DNA of 64,000 nucleotides from Brevirhabdus sp. (GCA_024637315.1 JAGXFH010000034.1:186001-250000), one strand, 5' to 3'; shown: positions 17,798 through 31,175, counted from the first letter of the stretch. Notes: generated from the sequence alone by a model not told the origin. Numbers and translations are program-made.

Positions 17798-20137
17798 ATG
17801 AGCGGTTATTGCTGCAGAGGAGCGGGTAACGCTTCGGTTTTCACAAGATTGGCCCTTCGCGCCGCTTTTCTGATTTTCCTTTCGATAACAGCGGTTTGCG
17901 TTCTGGGGTCCAGGGCAGTGCAGGCCCAGAGCTATCAGTTCAGCTCGGTTCAGGTTGAGGGCAACCAGCGGATCGATGCGGCCTCGATCGTGGCGCTTGC
18001 CGGAATCGCCCGGGGCCAGACGATCAGCGCCGGCGAGTTGAACGACGCCTATCAGAACGTGCTGCAATCGGGTCTTTTCGAGACCGTCGATTTCGTGCCG
18101 CAGGGCGGGCAATTGCTGATCCGGGTTGCAGAATGGCCGACGATCAACCGTATCTCCGTCGAGGGCAACCGTCGGCTGGATGACGAGGCCGCGCTGGCGG
18201 TGATCACTTCGCAGCCGCGCCGGGTTCTCAACCCAAGCCAGGTCGAGCAGGATGCCGCCGCGCTGATCGAAGCCTACCGGGTACAGGGCCGGATGGCGGC
18301 CACGGTGACGCCGCGACTGATCAGGCAATCGGACAACCGCGTCGATGTGGTCTTCGAGGTGACCGAAGGCCGGGTGGTCGAGATCGAGCGGCTGTCCTTC
18401 GTTGGCAACCGTGACTTTTCCGACCGGCGACTGCGGCGAATTCTCGATACCAAGCAGGCCGGCCTTTTGCGCCGGATCATCCGGCGTGACACGTTCATCG
18501 AGGACAGGGTGGAACTCGACAAGCAATTGCTGCGCGATTTCTACGCGGCGAGGGGCTATGTCGATTTCGCGATCCTGTCGGTGACATCGGAGTTCTCGCG
18601 CGAGCGGAATGCGTTTTTCCTGACCTTCACGTTGCGCGAGGGGCAGAGTTTCCGCTTTGGACAGATCACCACCACCAGCGACCTGCCGGAGGTAGACGCC
18701 GATGCCTATCTTGCGGTGTCCAAGATCCGTCCCGGCACCACCTATTCGCCGCTCTGGGTCGAGAACACGATTGCGCGGATGGAAAACCTGGCGGTGCGGC
18801 AGGGGCTGAACTTTGTCCGCGTCGAGCCGCGCGTCACCCGCAATGACCGCGATCTGACGCTGGATGTGGAATTCGCTCTGGTGCGCGGACCGCGCATCTT
18901 TGTCGAGCGGATCGATATCGAGGGCAATGCCACGACGCTGGACCGGGTGATCCGGCGTGAGTTCAAGACCGTCGAGGGCGACCCGTTCAATCCCCGCGAG
19001 ATCCGCGAATCCGCCGAGCGGATCCGGGCGCTTGGTCTTTTCGAGGACGCGCAGGTCGAGACCCGGCAAGGCACTGCCGAGGATCAGGTGATCGTCGATG
19101 TCGATGTCGACGAGGCGCTGACCGGGTCGCTGACCTTCGGCGCGAGCTACAGCGTGCAGTCCGGCGTTGGCGTGACCGGCAGCTTCAGCGAGCGCAATTT
19201 CCTCGGCCGGGGACAGCGGCTGAGCATCAGCATCTCGGCCGGCGTCGACAACGCCGATTCCAGTGTGATTTTCGTTGAACCGGCGTTTCTGGGCCGAGAT
19301 CTGGCGTTCGGCTTCGAGGCCAGTTATCGGCAAACCGAATTCGAATACACCGATTACGATACCGAGCGGGCGACGATCAGCCCGTCCTTCGATTTTCCGG
19401 TCAGCGAGAATGGCCGGCTGCGGCTGCGCTACGCGCTGACCCGCGACGAGATATTCAACGTCGACAGCGGATCGTCGTCGGTTCTGATGGCCGAGGCAGC
19501 GGAAGGCGCGCTGATCGGCAATACCATCGGCTACAGCTACAGCTGGGACAACCGGCGCAGCGGCCTGAACCCGCAGACGGTGCTGGCGTTCCGGGTGGGC
19601 CAGGATTTCACCGCGCTGGAGAACAGCACCAATTTTATCAAGACGACCGCGACGGCAACCGCCGAGCGCAAGGTCTGGAACGAGGATGTGACGCTGCGCG
19701 CGACGCTGGAGGGTGGTGCGCTGACCACGAGCGGCGGCGACAGCCGGTTGAATGACCGCTTCTTCCTGAGTTCGGCCCGGATGCGCGGTTTCGAGGCGGC
19801 GGGTGTCGGCCCGCGCGACCTCAGCGTGCCGAACGAGGACGCGCTGGGGGGCAACTATTTCGCCGTCGCCCGGTTCGAAAGCGAGTTTCCGCTGGGATTG
19901 CCAGAGGAATACGGAATCTCGGGCGGGGTCTTCTTCGATGTCGGTTCGGTCTGGGGGTTGGACAACACGGCCGGCGGCGCGATCGACGACGATCTCATCT
20001 GGCGCTCGACCGTCGGCGTGTCGGTGTTCTGGACGACGCCGCTTGGCCCGTTGCGGTTCAACTTCTCGAACGCGTTGCAGAAGGAAAGCTACGACAAGGA
20101 GCAGAGCTTCGACCTGACGATCTCGACGCAGTTCTGA
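17798..20137 (+). CDS. bamA: Outer membrane protein assembly factor BamA
   Basis: BamA is the essential Omp85-family insertase that folds beta-barrels into the outer membrane. The 779-residue product has a signal peptide (hydrophobic run ending VQAQS near residue 45), five POTRA repeats over about residues 48-420, recognisable by the recurring VEGNRRLDD and IEGNATTLD phrases, and a C-terminal barrel ending in aromatic Phe. The ATG at 17798 is used rather than the TTG nine bases before. The barrel contains DNRRSGLNPQ and the lid-lock type RMRGFEAAGVGPRD. It heads bamA-skp-fabZ-lpxA-lpxI-lpxB. Confidence 0.96.
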   Translation: MSGYCCRGAGNASVFTRLALRAAFLIFLSITAVCVLGSRAVQAQSYQFSSVQVEGNQRIDAASIVALAGIARGQTISAGELNDAYQNVLQSGLFETVDFVPQGGQLLIRVAEWPTINRISVEGNRRLDDEAALAVITSQPRRVLNPSQVEQDAAALIEAYRVQGRMAATVTPRLIRQSDNRVDVVFEVTEGRVVEIERLSFVGNRDFSDRRLRRILDTKQAGLLRRIIRRDTFIEDRVELDKQLLRDFYAARGYVDFAILSVTSEFSRERNAFFLTFTLREGQSFRFGQITTTSDLPEVDADAYLAVSKIRPGTTYSPLWVENTIARMENLAVRQGLNFVRVEPRVTRNDRDLTLDVEFALVRGPRIFVERIDIEGNATTLDRVIRREFKTVEGDPFNPREIRESAERIRALGLFEDAQVETRQGTAEDQVIVDVDVDEALTGSLTFGASYSVQSGVGVTGSFSERNFLGRGQRLSISISAGVDNADSSVIFVEPAFLGRDLAFGFEASYRQTEFEYTDYDTERATISPSFDFPVSENGRLRLRYALTRDEIFNVDSGSSSVLMAEAAEGALIGNTIGYSYSWDNRRSGLNPQTVLAFRVGQDFTALENSTNFIKTTATATAERKVWNEDVTLRATLEGGALTTSGGDSRLNDRFFLSSARMRGFEAAGVGPRDLSVPNEDALGGNYFAVARFESEFPLGLPEEYGISGGVFFDVGSVWGLDNTAGGAIDDDLIWRSTVGVSVFWTTPLGPLRFNFSNALQKESYDKEQSFDLTISTQF

Positions 20138-20139
20138 CC

Positions 20140-20703
20140 ATGCGGCGGGGACTGCACTTCCTGTTGGCGGCGCTGCTGATCGGTGGTGCTGCAGAGGCGC
20201 AGGAGGCCGCCGACGGACCTTCGCCGGTTTTGACCATCGACAGCGAGCGGGTCTTTGGCTCCAGCGGGATAGGCCAGCAGATCACCGCAGAGCTGGAGGC
20301 CGAGCTTGAAGCGCTGGTTGCCGAGAACCGGCAGATCGAGGCCGAACTGACCGCCGAGGAAAGCGCGCTGACCGAACGCCGCGCCGAAATCGAACCGGCG
20401 GAGTTTCGCGAACTCGCCGACGCGTTCGACGCCAAGGTGCAGCGGATCCGGTCCGAGCAGGATGCCAAGCAGCGTGCGTTACAGGCCCGGCGCGAGGCCG
20501 AGCGGCGAAACTTCATCGACGTGATCACGCCTATCCTGACCGCTATCGGCCGCGAGCGCGGCACCATCGTGATCCTTGAGCGCCGCAGCGTGGTTCTGTC
20601 CGCCGACAGCGCCGATATCACCGATGAGGTGATCGAGCGGATCAACGCCGCCATCGTCAATGGCGAGGATCCGGTGGCGGGCGACGGCGCCGCGCCACAG
20701 TAA
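20140..20703 (+). CDS. skp: OmpH/Skp-family periplasmic chaperone
   Basis: This Skp-type chaperone should hold unfolded outer-membrane proteins for BamA. It is 187 residues, with a signal peptide ([20 protein letters not shown]), a short beta segment with [19 protein letters not shown], and a long charged coiled-coil (about residues 48-135, rich in Glu, Ala and Arg), then a return strand [16 protein letters not shown]. This is the usual OmpH layout. It starts two bases after the bamA stop. Confidence 0.9.
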   Translation: MRRGLHFLLAALLIGGAAEAQEAADGPSPVLTIDSERVFGSSGIGQQITAELEAELEALVAENRQIEAELTAEESALTERRAEIEPAEFRELADAFDAKVQRIRSEQDAKQRALQARREAERRNFIDVITPILTAIGRERGTIVILERRSVVLSADSADITDEVIERINAAIVNGEDPVAGDGAAPQ

Positions 20704-20773
20704 CGCTGTCCGCGCGCTTGTGCGATGCTGGGCGAGTTGCTACCACGCTGGGGACGCAATGCAGGGGCAGGAC

Positions 20774-21232
20774 ATGACCAGTGATCGAACCACCGCCGAT
20801 ATCGACCTGATCCAGCGGATCATCCCGCATCGCTACCCGTTCTTGCTGGTCGACAAGGTGGTCGATATCGACGGCTCCCAAAGCGCGACCGGCATCAAGA
20901 ACGTTACCTTCAACGAGCCGCATTTCCAGGGCCATTTTCCGGGCGCGCCGATCATGCCGGGGGTGACGATCATCGAGGCGATGGCGCAGACCTCTGCAGT
21001 CATGGTCGGGGTGGCGCTGGGGCTCGCCGACAAGAACTTCCTTGTCTACTTCATGGCGATCGACAACTGCAAGTTCCGCCGCAAGGTGGTGCCGGGCGAT
21101 GTGCTGAAGCTGCATGTCGAGACCAGGCGCGGCGGCGGCAAGATCTGGAAATTTTCCGGCCGCGCCGAAGTCGATGGCGAACTGGCGGCAGAGGCCGAGT
21201 TCACCGCGATGATGGACCTGCCGAAGGACTGA
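20774..21232 (+). CDS. fabZ: 3-hydroxyacyl-ACP dehydratase FabZ
   Basis: FabZ dehydrates beta-hydroxyacyl-ACP in fatty-acid elongation and competes with LpxA for hydroxymyristoyl-type ACP, which explains the genetic linkage. The hot-dog fold motifs are [14 protein letters not shown], then [20 protein letters not shown] with the catalytic His and Glu. I chose the ATG at 20774, giving 152 residues; another in-frame ATG at 20759 also has a purine-rich upstream sequence. It lies between skp and lpxA; lpxD, which stands here in E. coli, is absent. Confidence 0.96.
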   Translation: MTSDRTTADIDLIQRIIPHRYPFLLVDKVVDIDGSQSATGIKNVTFNEPHFQGHFPGAPIMPGVTIIEAMAQTSAVMVGVALGLADKNFLVYFMAIDNCKFRRKVVPGDVLKLHVETRRGGGKIWKFSGRAEVDGELAAEAEFTAMMDLPKD

Positions 21233-21238
21233 CCGGAC

Positions 21239-22036
21239 ATGGAAATTCACCCATCAGCGCAGATCCATGTCAGCGCCGTCATCGAGGATGGTGCGACAAT
21301 CGGCGAAGGTTGCGTGATCGGGCCATTCTCGATGGTGGGCGCCGCTGTCACGCTGGGTCGCGGCGTGCATCTGAAAAGCCATGCCGTGGTGACCGGCTGG
21401 ACCGAGGTCGGCGAGGAGACGGTGATCTTTCCCTTTGCGGTGGTTGGCGAGATCCCGCAGGATCTGAAATACGCTGGGGAAAACACCCGGCTGATCGTGG
21501 GCAAGCGCAACCGTATCCGCGAGGGCGCGACGCTGAATCTGGGCACCGAAGGCGGCGGCGGCGTCACCCGGGTGGGCGATGACTGCCTGTTCATGACCGG
21601 CGCCCATGTCGGGCATGATGTTCAGGTCGGCAACAGGGTGATCATGGCCAATCAGGCTGCGCTGGCAGGGCATTGCATCCTTGGCGACGACGTCATTATC
21701 GGCGGGCTGTCGGGCATCCATCAATGGGTGCGGATCGGAAAGGGCGCGATCATCGGCGCGGTGACCATGGTGACCCATGACGTGATCCCGCATGGCCTGG
21801 TGCAGGGGCCGCGGGGCGAGCTGGACGGGCTGAACCTTGTCGGGTTGAAGCGGCGCGGCGTTGCGCGTGCCGACATTACCGCCTTGCGCGCCGCCTATCA
21901 GGCGCTGGCGCAGGGCGATGGCGCGTTTCAGGAGCGGGCGCGGCGGATCGCCGACGAGACCGACAGCGACTACGTCCGCGAGGTGGTGGATTTCATCCTG
22001 GCCGCCAGCGACCGGTCGTTCCTGACGCCAAGCTGA
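21239..22036 (+). CDS. lpxA: UDP-N-acetylglucosamine acyltransferase
   Basis: LpxA carries out the first step of lipid A synthesis, acylating UDP-GlcNAc at O-3. The 265-residue protein has left-handed beta-helix hexapeptide repeats through about residue 185 and the catalytic histidine region MTGAHVGHDVQVGN, followed by IGGLSGIHQWVRIGKGA and a C-terminal helical domain (GLVGLKRRGV-type: LNLVGLKRRGVARADI). Its start is six bases after the fabZ stop. Confidence 0.97.
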   Translation: MEIHPSAQIHVSAVIEDGATIGEGCVIGPFSMVGAAVTLGRGVHLKSHAVVTGWTEVGEETVIFPFAVVGEIPQDLKYAGENTRLIVGKRNRIREGATLNLGTEGGGGVTRVGDDCLFMTGAHVGHDVQVGNRVIMANQAALAGHCILGDDVIIGGLSGIHQWVRIGKGAIIGAVTMVTHDVIPHGLVQGPRGELDGLNLVGLKRRGVARADITALRAAYQALAQGDGAFQERARRIADETDSDYVREVVDFILAASDRSFLTPS

Positions 22037-22046
22037 GGGTCGGGCG

Positions 22047-22856
22047 GTGCTGGCCATCATCGCGGGCGAGGGCGTACTGCCGGGACTGCTCTACGCGCAT
22101 GTCGCTGCGGCGGGCGACGTGCCTTTGGTGGTCGAACTGGAGGGGTTTCCGGCACGGATCTCGGGCGTCCGGCCGATCCGGTTCCGGGTCGAACATCTTG
22201 GCAGCGTTCTGGCCGATCTCAGGGATCGTGGCGTGACGGAGCTTTGCCTTGCGGGAAGGGTCCAGCGCCCGAGTCTGGATCCCAAGGCCGTGGATGCGGC
22301 GACAGAGCCGTACGTGCCGGGGATCGTCGCGGCGATCACTGCAGGCGACGACGGCGCGTTGCGGGAGATATTGGCGATCATCGAGGAATTCGGTTTCACC
22401 TTGCTGGCGGCGCATGACGTGATGCCCGAGCTTTTGCCGCCCGCGGGCATCCTGACCGACGCGCAACCGGATGACCGGGACGAAACCGACGCGGTCCGAG
22501 CCTCGGCAATCGTCGCCGCGCTGGCCTCTGCAGATATCGGGCAGGGTTGCGCTGTCGCAGCCGGGCAGGCGCTGGCGGTCGAGGCGCTTGGCGGCACCGA
22601 TTGGATGCTGCGATCGATTGCGGCAGAACGCCCGGCGGGACCCGAGGGCGGCATCCTTTACAAATCGCCCAAGTCGGGCCAGGACCGGCGCGCCGATTTG
22701 CCGGTAATAGGGCCCAAGACGGTGGAAGGGGCGGCGGCGGCGGGTCTGTCGGGGATCGTGATCGAAGCAGGCGGGGTGCTGGTTCTGAATCGCGCGGCGG
22801 TGATTGCCGCCTGCGATGAATCGGGGCTTTTCTTGTGGGTGCGGGGGGCGCGCTGA
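22047..22856 (+). CDS. lpxI: UDP-2,3-diacylglucosamine pyrophosphatase LpxI
   Basis: LpxI (formerly DUF1009) hydrolyses UDP-2,3-diacylglucosamine to lipid X and is the alphaproteobacterial replacement for LpxH. The 269-residue protein starts at a GTG with MLAIIAGEGVLPGLLY, contains VTELCLAGRVQRPSL and, in the C-terminal half, EALGGTDWMLRSIA and KSPKSGQDRRADLPVIGPKT. Its location between lpxA and lpxB supports the call. The stop overlaps the lpxB start. Confidence 0.94.
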   Translation: MLAIIAGEGVLPGLLYAHVAAAGDVPLVVELEGFPARISGVRPIRFRVEHLGSVLADLRDRGVTELCLAGRVQRPSLDPKAVDAATEPYVPGIVAAITAGDDGALREILAIIEEFGFTLLAAHDVMPELLPPAGILTDAQPDDRDETDAVRASAIVAALASADIGQGCAVAAGQALAVEALGGTDWMLRSIAAERPAGPEGGILYKSPKSGQDRRADLPVIGPKTVEGAAAAGLSGIVIEAGGVLVLNRAAVIAACDESGLFLWVRGAR

Positions 22857-24031
22857 TGCGCGTCTACTTGATCGCCGGCGAGGCTTCTGGCGACAAACTG
22901 GGCGCTGCGTTGATGTCCGGCCTGAAGGCGCTGCACGGCGCGGTGGACTTTTACGGCGTCGGCGGGCCGTTGATGCAGGCCGAGGGCGTGCATAGCCTGT
23001 TTCCGATGGAAGAGCTTTCGGTGATGGGGATCGCCGAGATCCTGCCGAAGTACCGCGCCCTGATGCGCCGGATCGCCGAGGTTGCGGCGGATGTTTTGCG
23101 GTTGCGTCCGGACGTGCTGATCACCATCGACAGCCCGGATTTCTGTCTTCGCGTGGCCCGGCGGGTCAAGGCGGGATCGGATATCCGGGTGGTGCATTAC
23201 GTCGCTCCCTCGGTTTGGGCCTGGAGGTCGGGACGGGCGGCGAAAATGGCCGGATCCGTCGATCAGGTGCTGGCGCTGCTGCCTTTCGAGCCGCCCTATA
23301 TGGAAGCGGTCGGGGTGCGCTGCGATTTTGTCGGTCATCCGGTGGTGGCGGAAGCCCGGCCTTCGGCGACCGCCGTCGCCGCGTTGCGAACGGATCTGGG
23401 GATCGGCGGGGCGCCGGTGCTGCTGGTTCTGCCGGGATCGCGCAAAGGCGAAGTCAGTCGGCTGACCCCGGTTTTCGGCGCTGCTCTGCGCCCGGTCCTG
23501 GCGGCGCATCCGACGATGCGTGTACTTGTGCCGGCGGCCGCCGGCGTGGCCGGGGCGGTTCAGGAGGCGGTGACCTCCTGGCCCGGCGATCCGGTCGTGC
23601 TGGACCCGCGCGGGATGCCCGCGGCAACGGCCGAGGCGCGCAAGCGGGCGGCTTTCGCGGCGGCGGATCTGGCTCTGGCGGCCTCGGGTACGGTATCGCT
23701 GGAACTGGCCGCTGCGGCGACGCCGATGGTCATCGCCTATGACATGAACTGGCTCAGCTGGCAGGTCCTGAGCCGGATGGTGAAGCTTGAGACGGTGACG
23801 CTGGTGAACCTGATCAGCGGGCAAATGGCAGTGCCGGAATTTCTTGGCCCGAACTGCAGGCCCACGCCGATTGCGCAGGCGCTGAACGCGCTGATCGACG
23901 ATCCGCATCTGCGGCAGGATCAACTGGCGGCGATGGAGCGCACGATGGCCGCCCTGGGGCGCGAAGACGAGGCGCCGGGCCTGCGCGCGGCCCGCGCGGT
24001 GCTTGACGGGATCGGACCGGGCACCGGGTAG
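22856..24031 (+). CDS. lpxB: Lipid-A-disaccharide synthase
   Basis: LpxB condenses UDP-2,3-diacylglucosamine with lipid X to form the lipid A disaccharide at the inner-membrane face. The 391-residue GT-B glycosyltransferase begins with VYLIAGEASGDKLGAAL and contains GVGGPLMQAEG, VMGIAEILPKY, HYVAPSVWAWRSGRA and LLPFEPPYM. The C-terminal half has LPGSRKGEVSRL and ASGTVSLELAAAATPMV. It is the last gene of the envelope cluster. Confidence 0.96.
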   Translation: MRVYLIAGEASGDKLGAALMSGLKALHGAVDFYGVGGPLMQAEGVHSLFPMEELSVMGIAEILPKYRALMRRIAEVAADVLRLRPDVLITIDSPDFCLRVARRVKAGSDIRVVHYVAPSVWAWRSGRAAKMAGSVDQVLALLPFEPPYMEAVGVRCDFVGHPVVAEARPSATAVAALRTDLGIGGAPVLLVLPGSRKGEVSRLTPVFGAALRPVLAAHPTMRVLVPAAAGVAGAVQEAVTSWPGDPVVLDPRGMPAATAEARKRAAFAAADLALAASGTVSLELAAAATPMVIAYDMNWLSWQVLSRMVKLETVTLVNLISGQMAVPEFLGPNCRPTPIAQALNALIDDPHLRQDQLAAMERTMAALGREDEAPGLRAARAVLDGIGPGTG

Positions 24032-24041
24032 GGCTGCAAGA

Positions 24042-24130
24042 TTGCCCGCCTGCGGCGCACGGCTTTTGCCGCGCATCCTGCGGCTGCTCCGTGATGCCAC
24101 CGGCGGAGGTATTTCTGAGCGAAAGTCGCT
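24042..24130 (+). repeat. Dispersed intergenic repeat, copy B
   Basis: Downstream of lpxB the sequence GCCTGCGGCGCACGGCTTTT is followed by CCGGCGGAGGTATTTCTGAG and a GCGAAAG tail. It resembles the post-rseP copy in block order: a GCCTGCGGCGCAC block, then a GGCG(G/A)GG(A)TATTT block, then a purine-rich tail. Between the blocks it carries extra G+C-rich inverted sequence (CCGCGCATCCTGCGG). It is non-coding. Confidence 0.55.
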
Positions 24131-24166
24131 TGTTTCAACCAGGATGACGCGCTTTGGCGTCGCCGT

Positions 24167-25315
24167 TCATTCGCCGCGCCATATCCAGCCGCCGCCGAAG
24201 ATGCGGGGGCTTTCGAGATCGTAGAAGACGCAGGCCTGGCCCGGACTGACGCCTTCCTCGGGGGTCAGCAGTTCGACCTCGGCGGTCGAGGCGCCGGTGG
24301 GGCGCAGGATCGCCGGGCGCGGCGGGCGGGTCGAGCGGACCTTGACCGCAACATGGCGCTCTGGCAGCGCGTCGAAAGCCCCGTCGCCCAGCCAGTTGAT
24401 TTCCCGCACCGGGATGATCCGGGTCGCCAGCAACTCTTTCGGGCCGACGATCACCCGGCGGGTGTCGACGTCGAGCTTGACCACATAGAGCGGGTCCGCG
24501 AGCCCGCCGATGCCAAGACCGCGACGCTGGCCGATCGTGTAGTGGATCACGCCGTCATGCTCGGCCAGCACATTGCCGTCGACATCGACGATCTCGCCGG
24601 GTTCGGCAGCACCGGGGCGAAGCTTTTCGATGACCGAAGCGTAATTGCCGTTCGGCACGAAGCAGATGTCCTGGCTGTCGGGCTTGTCTGCGACGCTCAG
24701 CCCGTACTTCGCCGCAAGCGCCCGTGTATCGGCCTTGGAGGCCAGATGACCAAGCGGAAAGCGCAGATAGTCCAGCTGCGGGCGCGTCGTGGAAAAAAGG
24801 AAATAGCTTTGGTCGCGGCCGGCATCCGCGGCGGAATGCAGTTCCGGTCCGTTCGGACCCAGCTTGCGCTGGATGTAATGGCCAGTCGCCATGCAGTCGG
24901 CATCGAGGTCGCGCGCGGTTTCCAGCAGGTCCTTGAACTTCACCCGCTCGTTGCAGCGGATGCAGGGCACCGGCGTGGCGCCTGCAAGATAGCTGTCGGC
25001 AAATTCGTCGATCACTGCATCCTTGAAGACGTTTTCGTAATCGAGCACGTAATGCGGAAAGCCCATGTCTTCGGCCACGCGGCGGGCATCATGGATGTCG
25101 CGCCCCGCGCAGCAGGCACCCTTCTTGGCCAGCGCCGCGCCGTGGTCGTAGAGCTGCAGCGTGACGCCGACCACATCATAGCCCTGCCGCGCGAGTTCCG
25201 CGGCCACCACCGACGAATCCACGCCGCCCGACATGGCGACGACCACACGGGTATCCGCCGGGGCCTTGTCAAAGCCCATCGAATTCAGACCAGCGCTGTC
25301 GCCATCGAGTGCCAT
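24167..25315 (-). CDS. mnmA: tRNA-specific 2-thiouridylase MnmA
   Basis: MnmA thiolates U34 of tRNA-Lys, -Glu and -Gln using sulfur relayed from a cysteine desulfurase. The PP-loop [12 protein letters not shown] is near the N-terminus, the first catalytic Cys lies in [14 protein letters not shown], and the second in [15 protein letters not shown] 25315 is preferred, giving 382 residues with AAAGG seven bases upstream; a frame extension to 25384 has no family support. The C-terminal beta-barrel ends at PRIFGGGWI. It is a single gene converging on lpxB. Confidence 0.95.
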   Translation of the reverse strand: MALDGDSAGLNSMGFDKAPADTRVVVAMSGGVDSSVVAAELARQGYDVVGVTLQLYDHGAALAKKGACCAGRDIHDARRVAEDMGFPHYVLDYENVFKDAVIDEFADSYLAGATPVPCIRCNERVKFKDLLETARDLDADCMATGHYIQRKLGPNGPELHSAADAGRDQSYFLFSTTRPQLDYLRFPLGHLASKADTRALAAKYGLSVADKPDSQDICFVPNGNYASVIEKLRPGAAEPGEIVDVDGNVLAEHDGVIHYTIGQRRGLGIGGLADPLYVVKLDVDTRRVIVGPKELLATRIIPVREINWLGDGAFDALPERHVAVKVRSTRPPRPAILRPTGASTAEVELLTPEEGVSPGQACVFYDLESPRIFGGGWIWRGE

Positions 25316-25403
25316 CTTGAAAACCTTTGTCGAAGTCTGACGGAATATAGGAAAATGCGAGATACTAACAAGGCCCAGTTTCATCCCGCATTAAGTACGC
25401 TCC

Positions 25404-25421
25404 GGTCAGGTTAACCCGACC
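25404..25421. promoter_or_regulatory. Dyad operator candidate upstream of sciP
   Basis: An 18-bp near-perfect palindrome, GGTCAGGTTAACCCGACC, lies 19 bases before the sciP start. Its centre GGTTAACC contains a TTAAC core like the CtrA half-site, so CtrA or another dimeric regulator may bind. The symmetry is seen directly; the binding protein is inference. Confidence 0.5.
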
Positions 25422-25439
25422 TGTGAGAGGGGTAAACGA

Positions 25440-25718
25440 ATGTATCTGAAGAAAATCGACGGCCCGCGCGCCGTCACGCTTCCCGATGGCCGTATCATGA
25501 CCCGCGCCGATCTTCCGCCCGCCGAGACCCGCCGCTGGGTCGCCAGCCGCAAGGCCGCCGTGGTGCGCGGCGTTGCCTGCGGGCTGATCTCGCAAGGCGA
25601 GGCGCTGGCGCGCTGGGGCCTGTCAGAGGATGAGCTGAATGGCTGGCGTGTAGCGGTAGAGACACACGGCGAGGATGCGTTGAAGGCGACTCAGGTTCAG
25701 CAGTATCGACAACCATGA
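25440..25718 (+). CDS. sciP: CtrA inhibitor SciP
   Basis: SciP (DUF1153) is a small helix-turn-helix protein that in Caulobacter binds CtrA and blocks its recruitment of RNA polymerase. The 92-residue sequence is typical: MYLKKIDGPRAVTLPDGRIM, RADLPPAETRRWVASRKAAV, and the HTH region GLISQGEALARWGLSEDEL. The start follows GAGAGGGG. It lies 95 bases upstream of ctrA on the same strand, the conserved Rhodobacterales arrangement, so regulator and inhibitor can be co-regulated. Confidence 0.93.
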   Translation: MYLKKIDGPRAVTLPDGRIMTRADLPPAETRRWVASRKAAVVRGVACGLISQGEALARWGLSEDELNGWRVAVETHGEDALKATQVQQYRQP

Positions 25719-25756
25719 GTTGTGACTCTACGGTTATCCGCAATGATAACGGGTCG

Positions 25757-25764
25757 TTAACCAT
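25757..25764 (+). promoter_or_regulatory. CtrA half-site TTAACCAT in the ctrA leader
   Basis: TTAACCAT, the 8-base CtrA half-site described for Alphaproteobacteria, occurs 49 bases before the ctrA ATG. The same interval holds an inverted repeat GTTATC/GATAAC (25731-25748) and a GACTC site (GANTC, the CcrM methylation motif) at 25724. Autoregulation of ctrA is known in the class; here it is inferred. Confidence 0.55.
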
Positions 25765-25813
25765 TCTTGGGCAAGGATGAACTCGACGAACGGACAGTAG
25801 CGGAGATTTTAAT

Positions 25814-26527
25814 ATGCGTATCTTGCTGCTGGAGGACGACCCAACGACCTCCAAGAGCATCGAATTGATGCTGAGTCATGCCAATCTGAATGTTTATGCC
25901 ACCGATCTTGGTGAGGAGGGAATAGATCTTGCGAAACTGTACGATTACGACCTGATCCTGCTGGACCTCAACCTGCCCGACATGAACGGGCACGAGGTGC
26001 TGCGGCAATTGCGGCTGTCGCGGATCGAGACGCCGATCCTCATCCTGTCGGGTGCCGACGATACCGAAAGCAAGATCAAGGGCTTTGGCTTCGGCGCGGA
26101 TGACTACCTGACCAAGCCATTCCACCGCGAAGAACTGGTGGCGCGGATACATGCGATCATCCGCCGCTCGAAAGGGCATTCGCAATCGGTGATCCGGACC
26201 GGCGGGATCGAGGTCAACCTCGATGCCAAGACCGCCAGCGCGGGCGGCAAGCCGGTACATCTGACCGGCAAGGAATACCAGATGCTGGAGCTTCTGAGCC
26301 TTCGCAAGGGGACGACGCTGACCAAAGAAATGTTCTTGAACCACCTTTATGGCGGCATGGACGAGCCGGAACTGAAGATCATCGACGTTTTCATCTGCAA
26401 GCTGCGCAAGAAACTGGCGCAATCGACGGGCGGCGAGAACTATATCGAGACCGTCTGGGGCCGCGGCTATGTGCTGCGCGATCCCGAACCTGCGCATTAC
26501 GACCAACAGATCGCCGTCAACGGCTGA
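25814..26527 (+). CDS. ctrA: Cell-cycle response regulator CtrA
   Basis: CtrA is an OmpR-family response regulator; in Rhodobacterales it typically controls motility, gene-transfer-agent and cell-cycle-linked genes. The receiver domain has the acidic pocket LLEDD, the phosphoacceptor Asp51 in [10 protein letters not shown], and DDYLTKPF. The C-terminal winged helix contains [12 protein letters not shown] and the CtrA-specific [20 protein letters not shown], with KKL and [10 protein letters not shown] at the end. At 237 residues it is full length. It is phosphorylated by a relay (CckA-ChpT in relatives) not encoded here; the adjacent sciP encodes its inhibitor. Confidence 0.97.
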   Translation: MRILLLEDDPTTSKSIELMLSHANLNVYATDLGEEGIDLAKLYDYDLILLDLNLPDMNGHEVLRQLRLSRIETPILILSGADDTESKIKGFGFGADDYLTKPFHREELVARIHAIIRRSKGHSQSVIRTGGIEVNLDAKTASAGGKPVHLTGKEYQMLELLSLRKGTTLTKEMFLNHLYGGMDEPELKIIDVFICKLRKKLAQSTGGENYIETVWGRGYVLRDPEPAHYDQQIAVNG

Positions 26528-26633
26528 CACTCCGCTTCCCCCATCCTTTGCCGGCAGTGCGCGGTGATCCACGACCTGGTCTTGAGCGTCCGAAGGTGCT
26601 GCGGACGGATCAGGGTACTGGACCTCGCTTTGA

Positions 26634-30901
<4,268 letters not shown>

Positions 30902-30928
30902 CCACCACGTTCCACTTTGTTCACAAAT

Positions 30929-30943
30929 GTTCTATAAAAGTTC
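30929..30943 (+). promoter_or_regulatory. LexA/SOS box (GTTC-N7-GTTC) before a small gene
   Basis: GTTCTATAAAAGTTC fits the alphaproteobacterial LexA consensus GTTC-N7-GTTC. It overlaps a TATAAA that could serve as a -10 element. Two more GTTC units precede it at 30909 and 30919, so four GTTC words are phased at 10-11 bases, one helical turn. It lies 61 bases before the ATG of the 40-residue gene and just after the recG stop. Confidence 0.7.
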
Positions 30944-31004
30944 TTTACAACTCGTTAATCATGTGAGAACAAAGAGGCAACACCGGATCAAAAGGAGTTG
31001 CAAG

Positions 31005-31127
31005 ATGTTTACCGAATTGAAAGCCATCATCGACCGGTCCGCGCCCACCTTGCTGGGTGATGCTGTCGGGGCTGCGGCCCTGGTCGTGTTGCTGATGGCC
31101 GGACTTTACCTGCCGGGACTTGCCTGA
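31005..31127 (+). CDS. Putative SOS-controlled small membrane protein, 40 residues
   Basis: The ATG is preceded by a near-perfect ribosome site AAAGGAG at seven bases. The product has a charged, amphipathic N-terminus (MFTELKAIIDRSAP) and one strongly hydrophobic segment from about residue 17 to 38 (DAVGAAALVVLLMAGLYL), so it should be a single-pass inner-membrane protein. It stands alone between recG and a terminated RNA region and has a LexA-type box in its promoter. I recognise no family with certainty. Size, topology and apparent SOS control recall SidA of Caulobacter, a 29-residue SOS-induced division inhibitor, but sequence homology is not claimed. It may equally be a small membrane protein unrelated to division. 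Confidence 0.7.
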   Translation: MFTELKAIIDRSAPTLLGDAVGAAALVVLLMAGLYLPGLA

Positions 31128-31175
31128 CCGGCACGGTCTGCCTGACCTGCCCGGGTCTGAAGCGGCCGTTCTTTT

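Noticed and set aside
17759-19333. 524-residue minus-strand ORF opposite bamA
   Set aside because: Shadow of a full-length BamA with signal peptide, POTRA repeats and barrel.
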